Shown piece after piece: positions 1 to 8,558 of a stretch of DNA of 11,770 bases. Position 1 is the first letter of the stretch. Each line of letters opens with the position of its first letter. Origin of the DNA: Volvariella volvacea V23 (Eukaryota > Basidiomycota > Agaricomycetes > Agaricales > Pluteaceae). The notes beneath the pieces are model-generated. The model was not told where the DNA came from, did no database searches, and saw only the letters and a list, made by a program, of their open reading frames with translations. Position numbers and translations under genes: made by a program. The stretch covers positions 442,451 through 454,220 of the forward strand of contig KB722744.1 of the NCBI GenBank assembly GCA_000349905.1, given 5' to 3'.

Positions 1-866
1 GAAAAACACGAAATGATCAATATTTCTACAGGTTCTTCATATATCTCTTAACTATAAGGGAAAAAACCTTCCATTTTATGTGTAGAGTGCATGTGCAAAG
101 TGTGGTGTTGATATCTCTCACAGTTCTCAAATGCAATGCAAACTTTCATTGAACTCAACCAAAATATGATAATTTTATATTGCTATGAGGGGGATTATTG
201 AATGTATAACAAGCAGAAAGCAAATATAGCTAATTGTGCATATATATTCCATATTAAATACACCTAGATTATATCTACAACTATTATAAAATATGATCTA
301 GTGCAGTATCAATCAAGTAAATTCTGGAATTTGCTACATTTTAACCAAGATGCTGAGAAAGAGCAGTGAAGTCTGGAAATTGCTGCATTTTATGGGAAGT
401 TTTCTGAGGGAGGTGTCTTTATGCTGAGCCCTAATCATTGGCTATCAGTATCCAGAACTTACTACACTTTATACAGCAAACTCCAAGGGGAGGCTGCATC
501 AAACAGACTGAGTTCTACACTTACTTTACTTGGAATTGGCCTAGATAACAGTTCATTTCTATTTGCTCCAAACATATATAGGCAAATATATATCTATCTT
601 TAATGTACAAATTAAGAGTAAGAAATAATTAAATATTTTTTAAATATCTTCTAGCAATTAATAGTTTCATTATAGACTTCATTATAGTTCTTTAGAAAAC
701 ATAGTAGATGTTCTATTAGGAAAAGTAAATATTAATTAGTAGAACAAATATATCCAAGTACAAATCAACAATAAATTACAACTCATATATAAAACAGGAA
801 CTGATTTTATGGATTAGACTTGATAAATTTAAAAACAAAAAGACATTTAAGTTATAGTATTTTCTC
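1..866. other. AT-rich region with no convincing gene
   Basis: This stretch lies beyond the 3' end of the left NLR gene. It is AT-rich and contains one CpG (position 9). The only sizeable open frame on the plus strand (421-603, 60 codons) has no recognisable motif, no homologous partner in the window and no convincing splice context, so I do not call it a gene. An imperfect 21-nt direct repeat occurs at 323-343 and 372-392. I see no clear polyadenylation hexamer for the left gene. Old transposon debris is possible, but no terminal repeats or coding remnants are visible. Confidence 0.5.
323..392. repeat. Imperfect 21-nt direct repeat, 49-nt period
   Basis: Positions 323-343 and 372-392 match at 19 of 21 bases (TCTGGAATTTGCTACATTTTA-type unit). 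The two copies start 49 nt apart. The repeat lies in non-coding AT-rich DNA; its origin is unknown. Confidence 0.6.
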
Positions 867-3800
867 TTAGGTGCTTGCAATTTCATCAAGAATTTCAAGA
901 CATTGAAAAATATCTTGTTGATCTTAAATTTGCTCATAAGTGAATTTAGCTGCTTTAAGTTTTTCAATAGCAAGATTATAACTACTTTGAGCTTTATAAA
1001 TTAAACCAAGTTTATATAAGCACTTAGCTGCATCGTGCTTATTTTCAATTTGTTCAAATATAGACAAAGCACTAGCTAATTTATGAAGAGCACTGCTATA
1101 ATTTTCTTGCTGAAAATCAATAGCACCAAGTATTTGTAAGCATTTAGCAATGCTATTTTTCTTTCTTATTTGTTTAAACTTGGCTTTAGCACTAGTCAAT
1201 ATTTCAGCAGCAGTCTTGTGATCTTCTTGTTTAACACTGATAGTTTCAAGCTCAAATAAGCACAATCCTATGCACTCTTGATCTCCCATTTGTTCAAATT
1301 TAATTTTAGCATTAGTTACTTTTTCAGTAGCAGCCTCATAATTTCCTTGATCCCTATCTACACAACCAAGATTGAATAAGCAATTTGTTGCCATTCTATG
1401 CTTTTCTATTTGTTCAAATCTGGTTTGAGCATCAGCCAATTTTTTTAGCACCAGTGCTAAAATGTTTTTGATTACAGTCAAGAGTACCAAGACTTTGCAA
1501 GCACATTGCTATATTCATCTGATCTCCTATTTGCTCAAATCTAGATTTAGCACTAGTAAATTTCTCAGCAGCAGCAGCATAATTTTGTTGATGTTGATCA
1601 ACAACACCCAGTCTATGCAAACATTGTGCCATATTAACTTGATTTTCTACTCTTTCAAATTTGTTTTTAGCATCCAAGTACCTTTCAGCAGCAGCTCTAA
1701 AATTTCTTTGCAATGTATCAATTTGACCAAGATCTAGCAAGCAAAGTGCTACATTATTTTGATCCTTCATTTGTTCAAATTTTGTTTTAGCATTGGTTAA
1801 TTTTTCAGCAGCAGTGTTGTAACTTCCTTGAATGAGATCAATAGTGCCAAGACTTTTTAAGCATAGTGCCATATTTATCTGGTCTTCTATTTGTTTAAAT
1901 TCAGTTTTAGCAGTAATGTACTTTTCAATAGCAATTTTATAATTTCCTTGTTTGCAATCAATATCACCAAAACTCAGTAAACATTTTGCCTCAATAGCTT
2001 TGTTAGTTTTTTGCACACTTTCATCTTTAAGCAGCATTAGGTTTTTCTTGCTCTCTTCATACTTTGCTTCATTTTTAAGCATAGTACAATAAGATAGTTT
2101 GTAGTCTAAATTGTTTTTATCACAATGAATTAGCACTTGTATTAACCTGTTACTTTGCTGAAGTTCTAACTGATAACCCACTACAACTTGTGAAAATTTT
2201 GCATTTTTTATATAGTTATTTTTGCATAATATAGTAGCCACTCCTTCCATATTTAATAAATGGCTCTTTATTTTCATTGCATTCTCCCAGGATGGTAACT
2301 GCTCATATTCTGATATCATTTTTTTATAACCCACTTTCAATCTATATAACCATTTTATATCTGTCCATGGTTGTCTTTTGGTATACTCTGCAATTGGCAC
2401 CAATAATTTGTATTTTTGTCCTTTATTGATATTTCTTAGCAAACTTTGGTTGCACAATGTATCAACTACTTCTATGATATCCTCATTTTCCAACCATTCT
2501 TGCAATACTAATGATGAATCTAACCACCCATTTGGTAGTAATGCAATAATATATAGCATCTCTTGGCATAACTGTTTATATTCATCATCAAGCATATTAA
2601 TTGAGTACTCAATGCATTTATCAATGCTAGTAGTTTTATCTGCTGATTTGGCTCCTTGCTGCTTTAGCATCTTTGTGTGATTTATATGCCATCTATTTAG
2701 CAGATCTTTATCTGTTATTCTCTTTGCTAGACCAGATAGCAATACAATGGCTAGTGGCATATAACCAACCTCTTCTAATAGCTGTTCAGCCTCAGGTGTT
2801 AGCTCTACTTGCTTTGTACTTGTTAAGTACATTTTTTTTGTCATCCTGTGGTTCAAGCTCCTGCAACAATATTTCTTCCCATTGTGCATTTTTTGGGCAG
2901 CTAGAACTTCTAGAGGTTAAAACCACTGACACATAGCCTGCAATAAAGATATCCAATATCTTCTCAATTTTAGAAGTTTCAGTGCCTGGATAGCAGGTCT
3001 CAAAATTATCTAATATTAGCAAGGCCCTTGTCTTGAAAGATACAAGGCCTGTCAACACTTTTAGCATATCTTGTTCTGGCTTTTGGATCCCACCAATACT
3101 TTGAACAAGTTTCTGTAGCAGTAACTCTGAAGTGGTACAACTCTCACATGAGATATACCACTTATGCTCAAAGTGTTGCTGCACCTGTGGATGATGAATA
3201 ATGGCATGAGACAAGGTGGTTTTACCTATACCACCAGCACCTATAATTGCAAGATATGAAGCTGTGCTTGAGGTGGTTAATGCTTTTACACCATGTGTAC
3301 TTTCTTTCTCTCTGCCAAAAATAATTGGAGCTGGGGGTATAACACTATACAATAGTCAAGTATTAGTCACACATCTTTCTCACCTTAAATACACATACTG
3401 AATATCTGAAGGCATTGCTGGTAATCTCTGTGATGCTGCTCTAAGTTTTCTTTTCTTTAGTAATATCCAAAGTCATACCTTGACATGTAAATCAAGAATT
3501 AATTCAAACTAAGTGGGTACATTAACAAATTTTGAGAGCACTATAGGCAGGTTTTCTCACTTGTGCTTGCTTTAAGAGCCTTTTAACCTCATTCTTGCAA
3601 AAATGTATAATTTCTTTATTTTTATTGGCATAATACCCTTCAGAAAGTGCATTCTTTGGTTGTATTGATTTCAGACTAGTAACAATATTTGTCAAATTGC
3701 TAAAATAAGTCAAAAAAGTTATTAAGTCAAATGACATTTTCTATAAAAATAATAGGCTTACTCAACAAGATCATTCATGTACTTCTCTACACCAGGTAGA

Positions 3801-4689
3801 AGTTTCTGGCCTTTTATCCTGTCTCCAATGGCAGTAATATAATTACCAACATCAAATGCAATATCCACAATATCTTCTTTATTGCTCTGAGCAGTCTGAG
3901 ATAAACACATAAGTTGAGTTAAGCAATTGTCTACTAGTTCTTACCTGTGCCAGATCAACAAGCTCAAGAGCAATAACACAAGCCAACTTCAATGGACCTC
4001 CAGCTAGTGGAGTAGATTCAGCAATGCCTTGAAGAATCTTGAGAGATGTGGTAAGTTTATGAAGTGAGAAAAGACTAGGTTTATTTATGATATTAGAAGG
4101 GTATTGTTTTGATATTAACACCTGTTTCTGTGACACCAGCATTACCAATAGGTTTTGAAGTAGAGCTGACTGCTCCAGGGTTTGTAGGTCCTGTTGGAGG
4201 GGATGCTACCACTTGCAATGCAGAAAGACTACCAGGTGCAGTATTAGTGTTAGTGCTAGCGTTATTACCAGTTTCCGTGGTATAAATGTCGTTATCAATG
4301 ACCTTCAGGATGGGGCCAGCCACATGCTCCTCTGGGGAGCTGGCTACCTGTTGCAAAGTTGAGGGACTAGCAGGTATAGTATTGGTATCATCCGTAGCTA
4401 TGTTGGCATTAGAATAGTAAGATACAACGCAGCTGTTTAGCGTACTAGGCAAGGACGCGGGAATAAAGGCGGGATTGCTAAGCCCAGCATGACGAGGGCC
4501 ATTCAGGCGACCGTTATCCGCGTCCACAGCACTCATCGTGCCGAAATGGGAGGGAATCTGCATGAGGACATGATCCTCAGTTGTGCCAGTCGCGTTATCC
4601 GCGCTAGAGGCAGCTGGATCAGTGCAAGGTATCTTGAAGTGCGCAAAGAACCCCTTGGAGAAGTCTTTAACTTTCTTGAAAGATAGCAT
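867..4689 (-). pseudogene. NLR-type NB-ARC/TPR protein gene, disrupted (left copy)
   Basis: Predicted role: NLR-like signalling ATPase of fungal non-self recognition and cell death (inferred from family). The start at 4687-4689 matches the right paralogue (FKKV..F.K..FA.FK). Exons by homology and splice sites: 4446-4689, 3946-4397, 3762-3895, 3561-3699, 3399-3427 and 867-3344. Introns: 4398-4445 (48 nt), 3896-3944, 3700-3761, 3428-3560 and 3345-3398. Domains: basic N-terminus; Ser/Thr/Asn-rich linker; helical domain from about 4075 to 3561; P-loop GAGGIGKTT (3215-3241); Walker B LLILDNF (Asp at 3011-3013); GLPL-like GYMPLA (2749-2766); TPRs 870-1989. Lesions: one extra A in an A8 run (2832-2839), one extra A in an A7 run (1440-1446), a one-base frame change somewhere in about 4085-4130, and an in-frame TAA (924-926) after which 19 repeat-like codons run to TAA 867-869. 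Removing three bases gives exactly 1,173 codons. Sequencing errors could explain the homopolymer changes, so pseudogene status is likely but not certain; the family assignment is firm. Confidence 0.85.
870..1989 (-). repeat. Tandem 120-nt repeats encoding 40-residue TPR units (about 9.3 copies)
   Basis: Each unit is 120 nt and encodes 40 residues of the pattern A.CL..LG.ID..QGNY..A.EKL..AK..FEQI.DQ. Units begin near 1989, 1869, 1749, 1629, 1509 and so on down to a partial unit ending FQCLEILDEIAST before the stop at 867. This is longer than the canonical 34-residue TPR and resembles the 40-residue TPRs of LGN/Pins-type proteins. The array would form the C-terminal ligand-sensing solenoid. One unit carries the A7 frameshift and another the in-frame TAA. 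Confidence 0.9.
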
Positions 4690-4872
4690 TTGATCGCTGA
4701 CGAAAAGACGAGTTTGAGAGGAGCTTGAGAGTCGCTGTCACTGTCGATGGTGAGAGTGAGAGCAAGAGATGTGAAGGGCGTGTGGTCGACACGTGTGGAC
4801 GCTTGACTTGCCGGCATTGGACAACCTGTGACAGCAGGCCAGCATAGCCACTGTGCGCAGCACAGGCGCCAA
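4690..4872 (-). promoter_or_regulatory. Promoter/5' UTR of the left NLR gene
   Basis: Reading the minus strand toward the start codon, this region contains TTGGCGCC (4865-4872), a CCAAT box (4816-4820) and the palindrome CACGTG (4790-4795). The same three elements occur in the same order before the right paralogue (8402-8409, 8442-8446, 8462-8467), with similar distances to the ATG (106 versus 97 nt from CACGTG). Similarity continues through CAAGCTCC- and TCAGC.ATC-type sequence just upstream of both start codons. CCAAT (Hap complex) and E-box (bHLH) binding is inferred from motif identity only. Confidence 0.6.
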
Positions 4873-5690
4873 TTATTAGACGCATGCCAAAGTTTGAACG
4901 GTTGAAGATGAGGACGTTGGGATGGAACATATAGATTTGCGATACACAGGTATATATGGACCAAACAACAGGCGCAGCGCATCGAGAAAAGGGACTTATA
5001 TTACGAGAGAAAAAAAGACACGTACTTCAGGAGACTCAATATTCGCGAGAGCTATATCATGAATGATTGAGTAACAACCTCCCAGTTCACAAGTACCAGA
5101 ACTGCAACGCATCCGCATAATCTCATCGACGACAATAGCAACCCCAAGCCCAACCGCCGATGCATTAGGGCTGACGCCGCTCAGCAGAAAACGTTCACTA
5201 ATCATAGGCGGTGCAGGGGTACACCTATTGAACGTACTACGCATATCCAATACAATGAGTGCACTGTGACGTGGTTCGTCCTGTTGGATATGCATCTTCG
5301 AAACCCTGCAAGTATATCTTTATTGCTGGCGGCCATAAGCTGGGCTGCGTGAAGTGTGGGATTTAGAGAACAGTGAATTGAGTGATGAGATTTTCCATTA
5401 GCAGGAAGTGCAAAGAAGTGATCATAAGCACAGTATCTCCCAAATGCTCATCGGTATGTTAGGCAAAATACTCTACCTGTCTCGCAAATTAGCATATGCC
5501 AGCATATGCCAAAACCGTGTTAATATCTGGCCCATTAATCATGTGACAAGAAAGCATGCTTTATAATACATTCAATAGGACAGTAACACTACTTCGTATC
5601 TTACTCCTCTGTAACGTCTTCTTTATTCCTTAACTTCAATCGATCAAGAATATCCCATGAGAACTGTAAATCAAAAAATGGCCCAGCAAT
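4873..5690. other. Intergenic region with one weak minus-strand open frame
   Basis: On the minus strand, 4996-5295 is open for 99 codons from an ATG. Its reading frame meets a good splice donor (GTACGT, about 5021-5026) after an ...ALANIESPE segment, so it could be an exon or an exon remnant. I recognise no family and find no partner exon, so I do not call a gene. Positions 5296-5690 hold no supported gene; they include the tandem decamer at 5491-5510 and become more AT-rich toward the F-box-type pseudogene. Confidence 0.35.
5491..5510. repeat. Two tandem copies of AGCATATGCC
   Basis: The decamer AGCATATGCC is repeated exactly twice, and each copy contains the palindrome GCATATGC. It lies between the weak open frame and the 3' end of the F-box-type pseudogene. 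It may be a simple tandem duplication or a pair of protein-binding sites. Confidence 0.7.
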
Positions 5691-7632
5691 TCACATTGTA
5701 TCACCTCCAAAGCCATCAAATACTTTCAAGTATTTAATATTACCTTCCTCCATCAGAGCATAATCTGCGTCGCTGCCGCTTTTGGGAAACCGCAACAAAT
5801 AGTAGTAATTTCCAGAGCCCGAATCTTCCACGTGGTTTGGAATCGATTCAGCGAGAACATTTCCACCACGGAGTCGACGAGATGGCTTACACTTCTTGGT
5901 GCGTTTCCCATCAAGTTCCATATATAAGACCGAAGGTTTGGCCAGTAATAGTGACGGTGACAGACTCGGTGAAACTTTCCTCGCTTGTGCTGTTGTCCAT
6001 GACTTGACTAGCGACGCGGTAATTCTGGATGTGCGGCCATCGAAGAGCTCGGAGGGCTGCTTGACGAGTGATAACCGAGTGAGGCTAATCAATGTGGACG
6101 GATCCACGATGTCGGATGGGATGCGTTCCCAAATATCAAGAGGAACATCCGCTAGGCGGTTGGAAGCCTCAGGAGAAGAGTTCGACGCGGTAGCGTGCCG
6201 AGCCTAAAGTAGGGGAGCCGTGAACCCAATGTACAGTCCAAGTCGTACAAGGGTCGTAATTCCCGGTGTTTCGGGACTCTTCGTGTAAAGGTTAGGGAGA
6301 AGCTGCATTGGAGGTGTGTGGACAGTGAATGGGCAATCTCTGCGTGCCGTATCCACGGCAATAACGACACAGTGGAAGAATGAGCATACGATAATAAAAT
6401 ATACGCCTGGACAATCCCTCGTCATGGGATGCTCCAAAATCGACTCGCGGGTATGGATGACGGCTGCTTTGAGATTGCCTTCGTCATTAAGGTGCGTAGG
6501 AAGTCGAACGTAAAGCCGAGCATGTAATCACATCGCCTTCATCCCTTCTGTATCGCTGTCCTTGTCGACAGGAAACCTGTCAGGGAATTGGTTAGCCCAC
6601 GCTTTTGCGTGTTAAATTATACCCGCGTCTCGGGCGCGTAACCTCAGGCTTTCGCGTATGCATTCAGCTGCACACTCCGGGTCAAAATCTGGTAGAGTGA
6701 GTGAGTCGCCTACACATGGGGCTTCTGATTCAGGATTAAGGAACATGGGTCTAACAGGGATCAAGAGGGTAATGCGGGCAAAGTGATCGAGAAAAGTGTT
6801 GGGGCGATATTGCGATACGTGTTGAACCTTTTCTAACACTCGTAGCATGATGCCGGCCTTAATAGTAAGATACATAAATGTCCCAACAATAGCTTGATAT
6901 ACATCCTCCTTGATTGCCTCGATATCGCTTAGTCGCTCCGGAATGCCTAGCAGTGATGGATTCCTTGAATTACTACATGTGATGCCTGATATTTCTGGAC
7001 GATGGCGCTTGGAACATCAGGTGGTGGTGCAGTCCAATCATACCGATATTGAAGCGGTGTTTCTGCCCTATATGCGCGATGACCATACGAATAAAAGCGT
7101 AGGAACTTCAAAAATCTATCGTTTGAAGGAAGGTTCGAGAGTGGGAATAGTGGGAAAGAATCAACTACACAATATACATCAGCCTGAGGTGGGTGAATGC
7201 TGAGGAAGAGAACGATACGCACCGTGGAATACCTCGTAATCGAGATCAATGGTGTACGTCCACTCAATCCGGATGTCGTTGGGTGGCGAATATAATTCAA
7301 TTTCCCACTCTGTGTGCCTTGATCTCCACCTTGGTTTCATTGCTCGAGCAATCCATCGAGCCACTGACGCGTAGTTTCAAGGTTTGTGCATAGGCTTCTG
7401 GATCATTTCGTGGAACGCTTTCTAGAACCTCGAGTCCAAGCTCTGTTTGAAATCAATACTAGCTCATGCTATGAGCAAAATGAGGGCAATTGCCTTCAGG
7501 ATAACTGTCCAACCGGTTGAAGCGGAAAGAGTAGAAGCCTTTATAGCGATAAATTCTATAAATTCGGGTTAACTCCTTTTCTTTCGAAATTGCTGGACTG
7601 TATTCTCTTGTGCCTTAGCCCCGTGTACCCAT
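5691..7632 (-). pseudogene. F-box-containing basidiomycete multicopy family, degenerate copy
   Basis: Fragments in shifting minus-strand frames match, from memory, a large uncharacterised Agaricomycete family: YRYKG then RLDSYPE (about 7494-7551), ESVPRNDPEAY, EWTYTIDLDYE (7233-7265), TAPPPDVPS (about 7010), LGIPERLSD, SPETPGITTLVRLG (6237-6278), an F-box-like PLDIWERI (6120-6143), YMELDGKRT (5898-5924) and NYYYLLRFP (5784-5810), ending at TGA 5691. Introns that fit: 7443-7493 (GC-AG, 51 nt), 7184-7232 (49 nt) and probably 6577-6622 (46 nt, branch GCTAAC). Lesions: frame changes near 7314, 6950, 6575-6620, 6520, 6040 and 5960, and an in-frame TAG at 6204-6206 just before the F-box region. An ATG at 7630-7632 starts MGTRG but meets TAA at 7615-7617, so the start is uncertain. 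The number of breaks argues against a working gene. An F-box normally recruits Skp1 of SCF ubiquitin ligases; whether this family does so is not known to me. Confidence 0.75.
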
Positions 7633-8400
7633 CACAACTCTGAGTGGCTCAGCTGGCGCGCTAAGAATTGGTGTGGTTTAAGCGATGTGACGAGTGTGTC
7701 ACGTCACGGCCACGATCACATCCCCAGCATGTACTTTTAGTGCCTAGTGCTCATTGTTCCTTCCACTGTCGACAACTGAAGTCTTTCCTCCGCGCCAAGC
7801 ACCAATGCTCTCGCTGTCGTGACGCTGTTTTCCTGCTGCGAACGCGGCTTTGTTGGGTGTGGAGGGCACCAAAGGGCATCCGATGCTGAGCAAGTTGTCG
7901 AATTGTTAGTGAGTGGTCGCCTTTATAATTCTTGCTACCTTCGTTATGCTGTGTACCCATCATCCCTTGCTTTAGTGTTAACCAGGTACTACCATTCATC
8001 GACAGCGCGAATAGAACGAGGGAAGCAATGGCTTCGAGTTATATGGTCGTCTAGCCAAGAGTCATACAGACGGGAAACCATAGCACAGCTAGTGGAAGTT
8101 CCGCCGGATTCTCCATTCGCGGTGAATGTCGTAAAGACTTCTTGCGCGTCAGCCTTATCGAAGCCGGCCACCATGAATGGGATGAACATATCGGTTTTGC
8201 AGGCGCCTATGGTTAAGGGCCTCGTTATGTCACTGTTCGTTGCCTACTCAGGTCTTCTTAAGTGTGTCATGAGATTTTCGTCTGACAATACCAGCCTTTT
8301 TTTGTCTCGATACCTTCTTGATACACTCGCCCTCATGTGTATTCGTGTATCACAATTCTATACATCCAGTTCCAGTCTCGAAGCTTGAACGTGCTTATAA
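7633..8400. other. Intergenic region with overlapping weak ORFs
   Basis: A plus-strand frame (7819-8388, 189 codons) and a minus-strand frame (7989-8189, 66 codons, open upstream to about 8250) overlap. The minus frame reads GACKTDMFIPFMVAGFDKA and ends with ...RAVDEW and a stop. Its arrangement of a hydrophobic FIPFMVAG segment followed by a charged helix vaguely recalls the C-terminal part of fungal-specific transcription-factor domains. This is weak, and no Zn2Cys6 region or further exons were found. Neither ORF is supported as an intact gene. An inverted repeat GTGACG...CGTCAC lies at 7687-7707, about 55 nt upstream of the possible start of the F-box-type pseudogene. Confidence 0.3.
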
Positions 8401-8558
8401 GTTGGCGCCCTACCGCAGACGACTGTATTGGGAAATGCTATCCAATACGGGCTCTTCAGCTCACGTGTTGGCTGCCCACTCTCCTTCTTACGCTTATCAT
8501 CGCCCACAACCAGGTCTTCTAGCACACTCCCAAGCTTCCCGGTTCCATCAGCAATCCA
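8401..8558 (+). promoter_or_regulatory. Promoter/5' UTR of the right NLR gene
   Basis: TTGGCGCC (8402-8409), a CCAAT box (8442-8446) and CACGTG (8462-8467) precede the ATG at 8559. All three recur in order upstream of the left paralogue. A TTATAAG sequence just upstream (8394-8400) could act as a TATA-like element. Transcription start and factor binding are not determined here. Confidence 0.6.

Noticed and set aside
361..600. LTR retrotransposon edge (GGGAGGTGTC-like sequence)
   Set aside because: No matching terminal repeat, primer-binding site, target duplication or reverse-transcriptase remnant is visible in the window.
421..603. 60-codon plus-strand ORF in the AT-rich left flank
   Set aside because: Short, no motif, no splice context and no similarity to anything else in the window.
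1450..1480. GTAATC...TTTTAG as an intron explaining the frame change at 1440-1446
   Set aside because: Only 19 nt, far below a workable intron size, and removing it would delete conserved TPR residues.
2792..2889. Programmed +1 ribosomal frameshifting at the A8 run
   Set aside because: The right copy encodes the same segment without any shift, so nothing suggests a conserved recoding signal; insertion, error or polymerase slippage is simpler.
4533..4982. 149-codon minus-strand ORF over the left promoter and exon 1
   Set aside because: It is in a different frame from the exon 1 that is conserved with the right copy; its sequence is low-complexity and covers the shared promoter elements.
6910..7203. 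97-codon plus-strand ORF
   Set aside because: It is the antisense of the F-box-type pseudogene segment containing the DRFLKFLRF and APPPDVPS motifs, which explains its protein-like look.
7819..8388. 189-codon plus-strand ORF
   Set aside because: It overlaps a minus-strand frame that reads at least as protein-like, has no recognisable domain, and runs into the promoter of the right NLR gene; open frames of this length occur by chance in GC-richer DNA.
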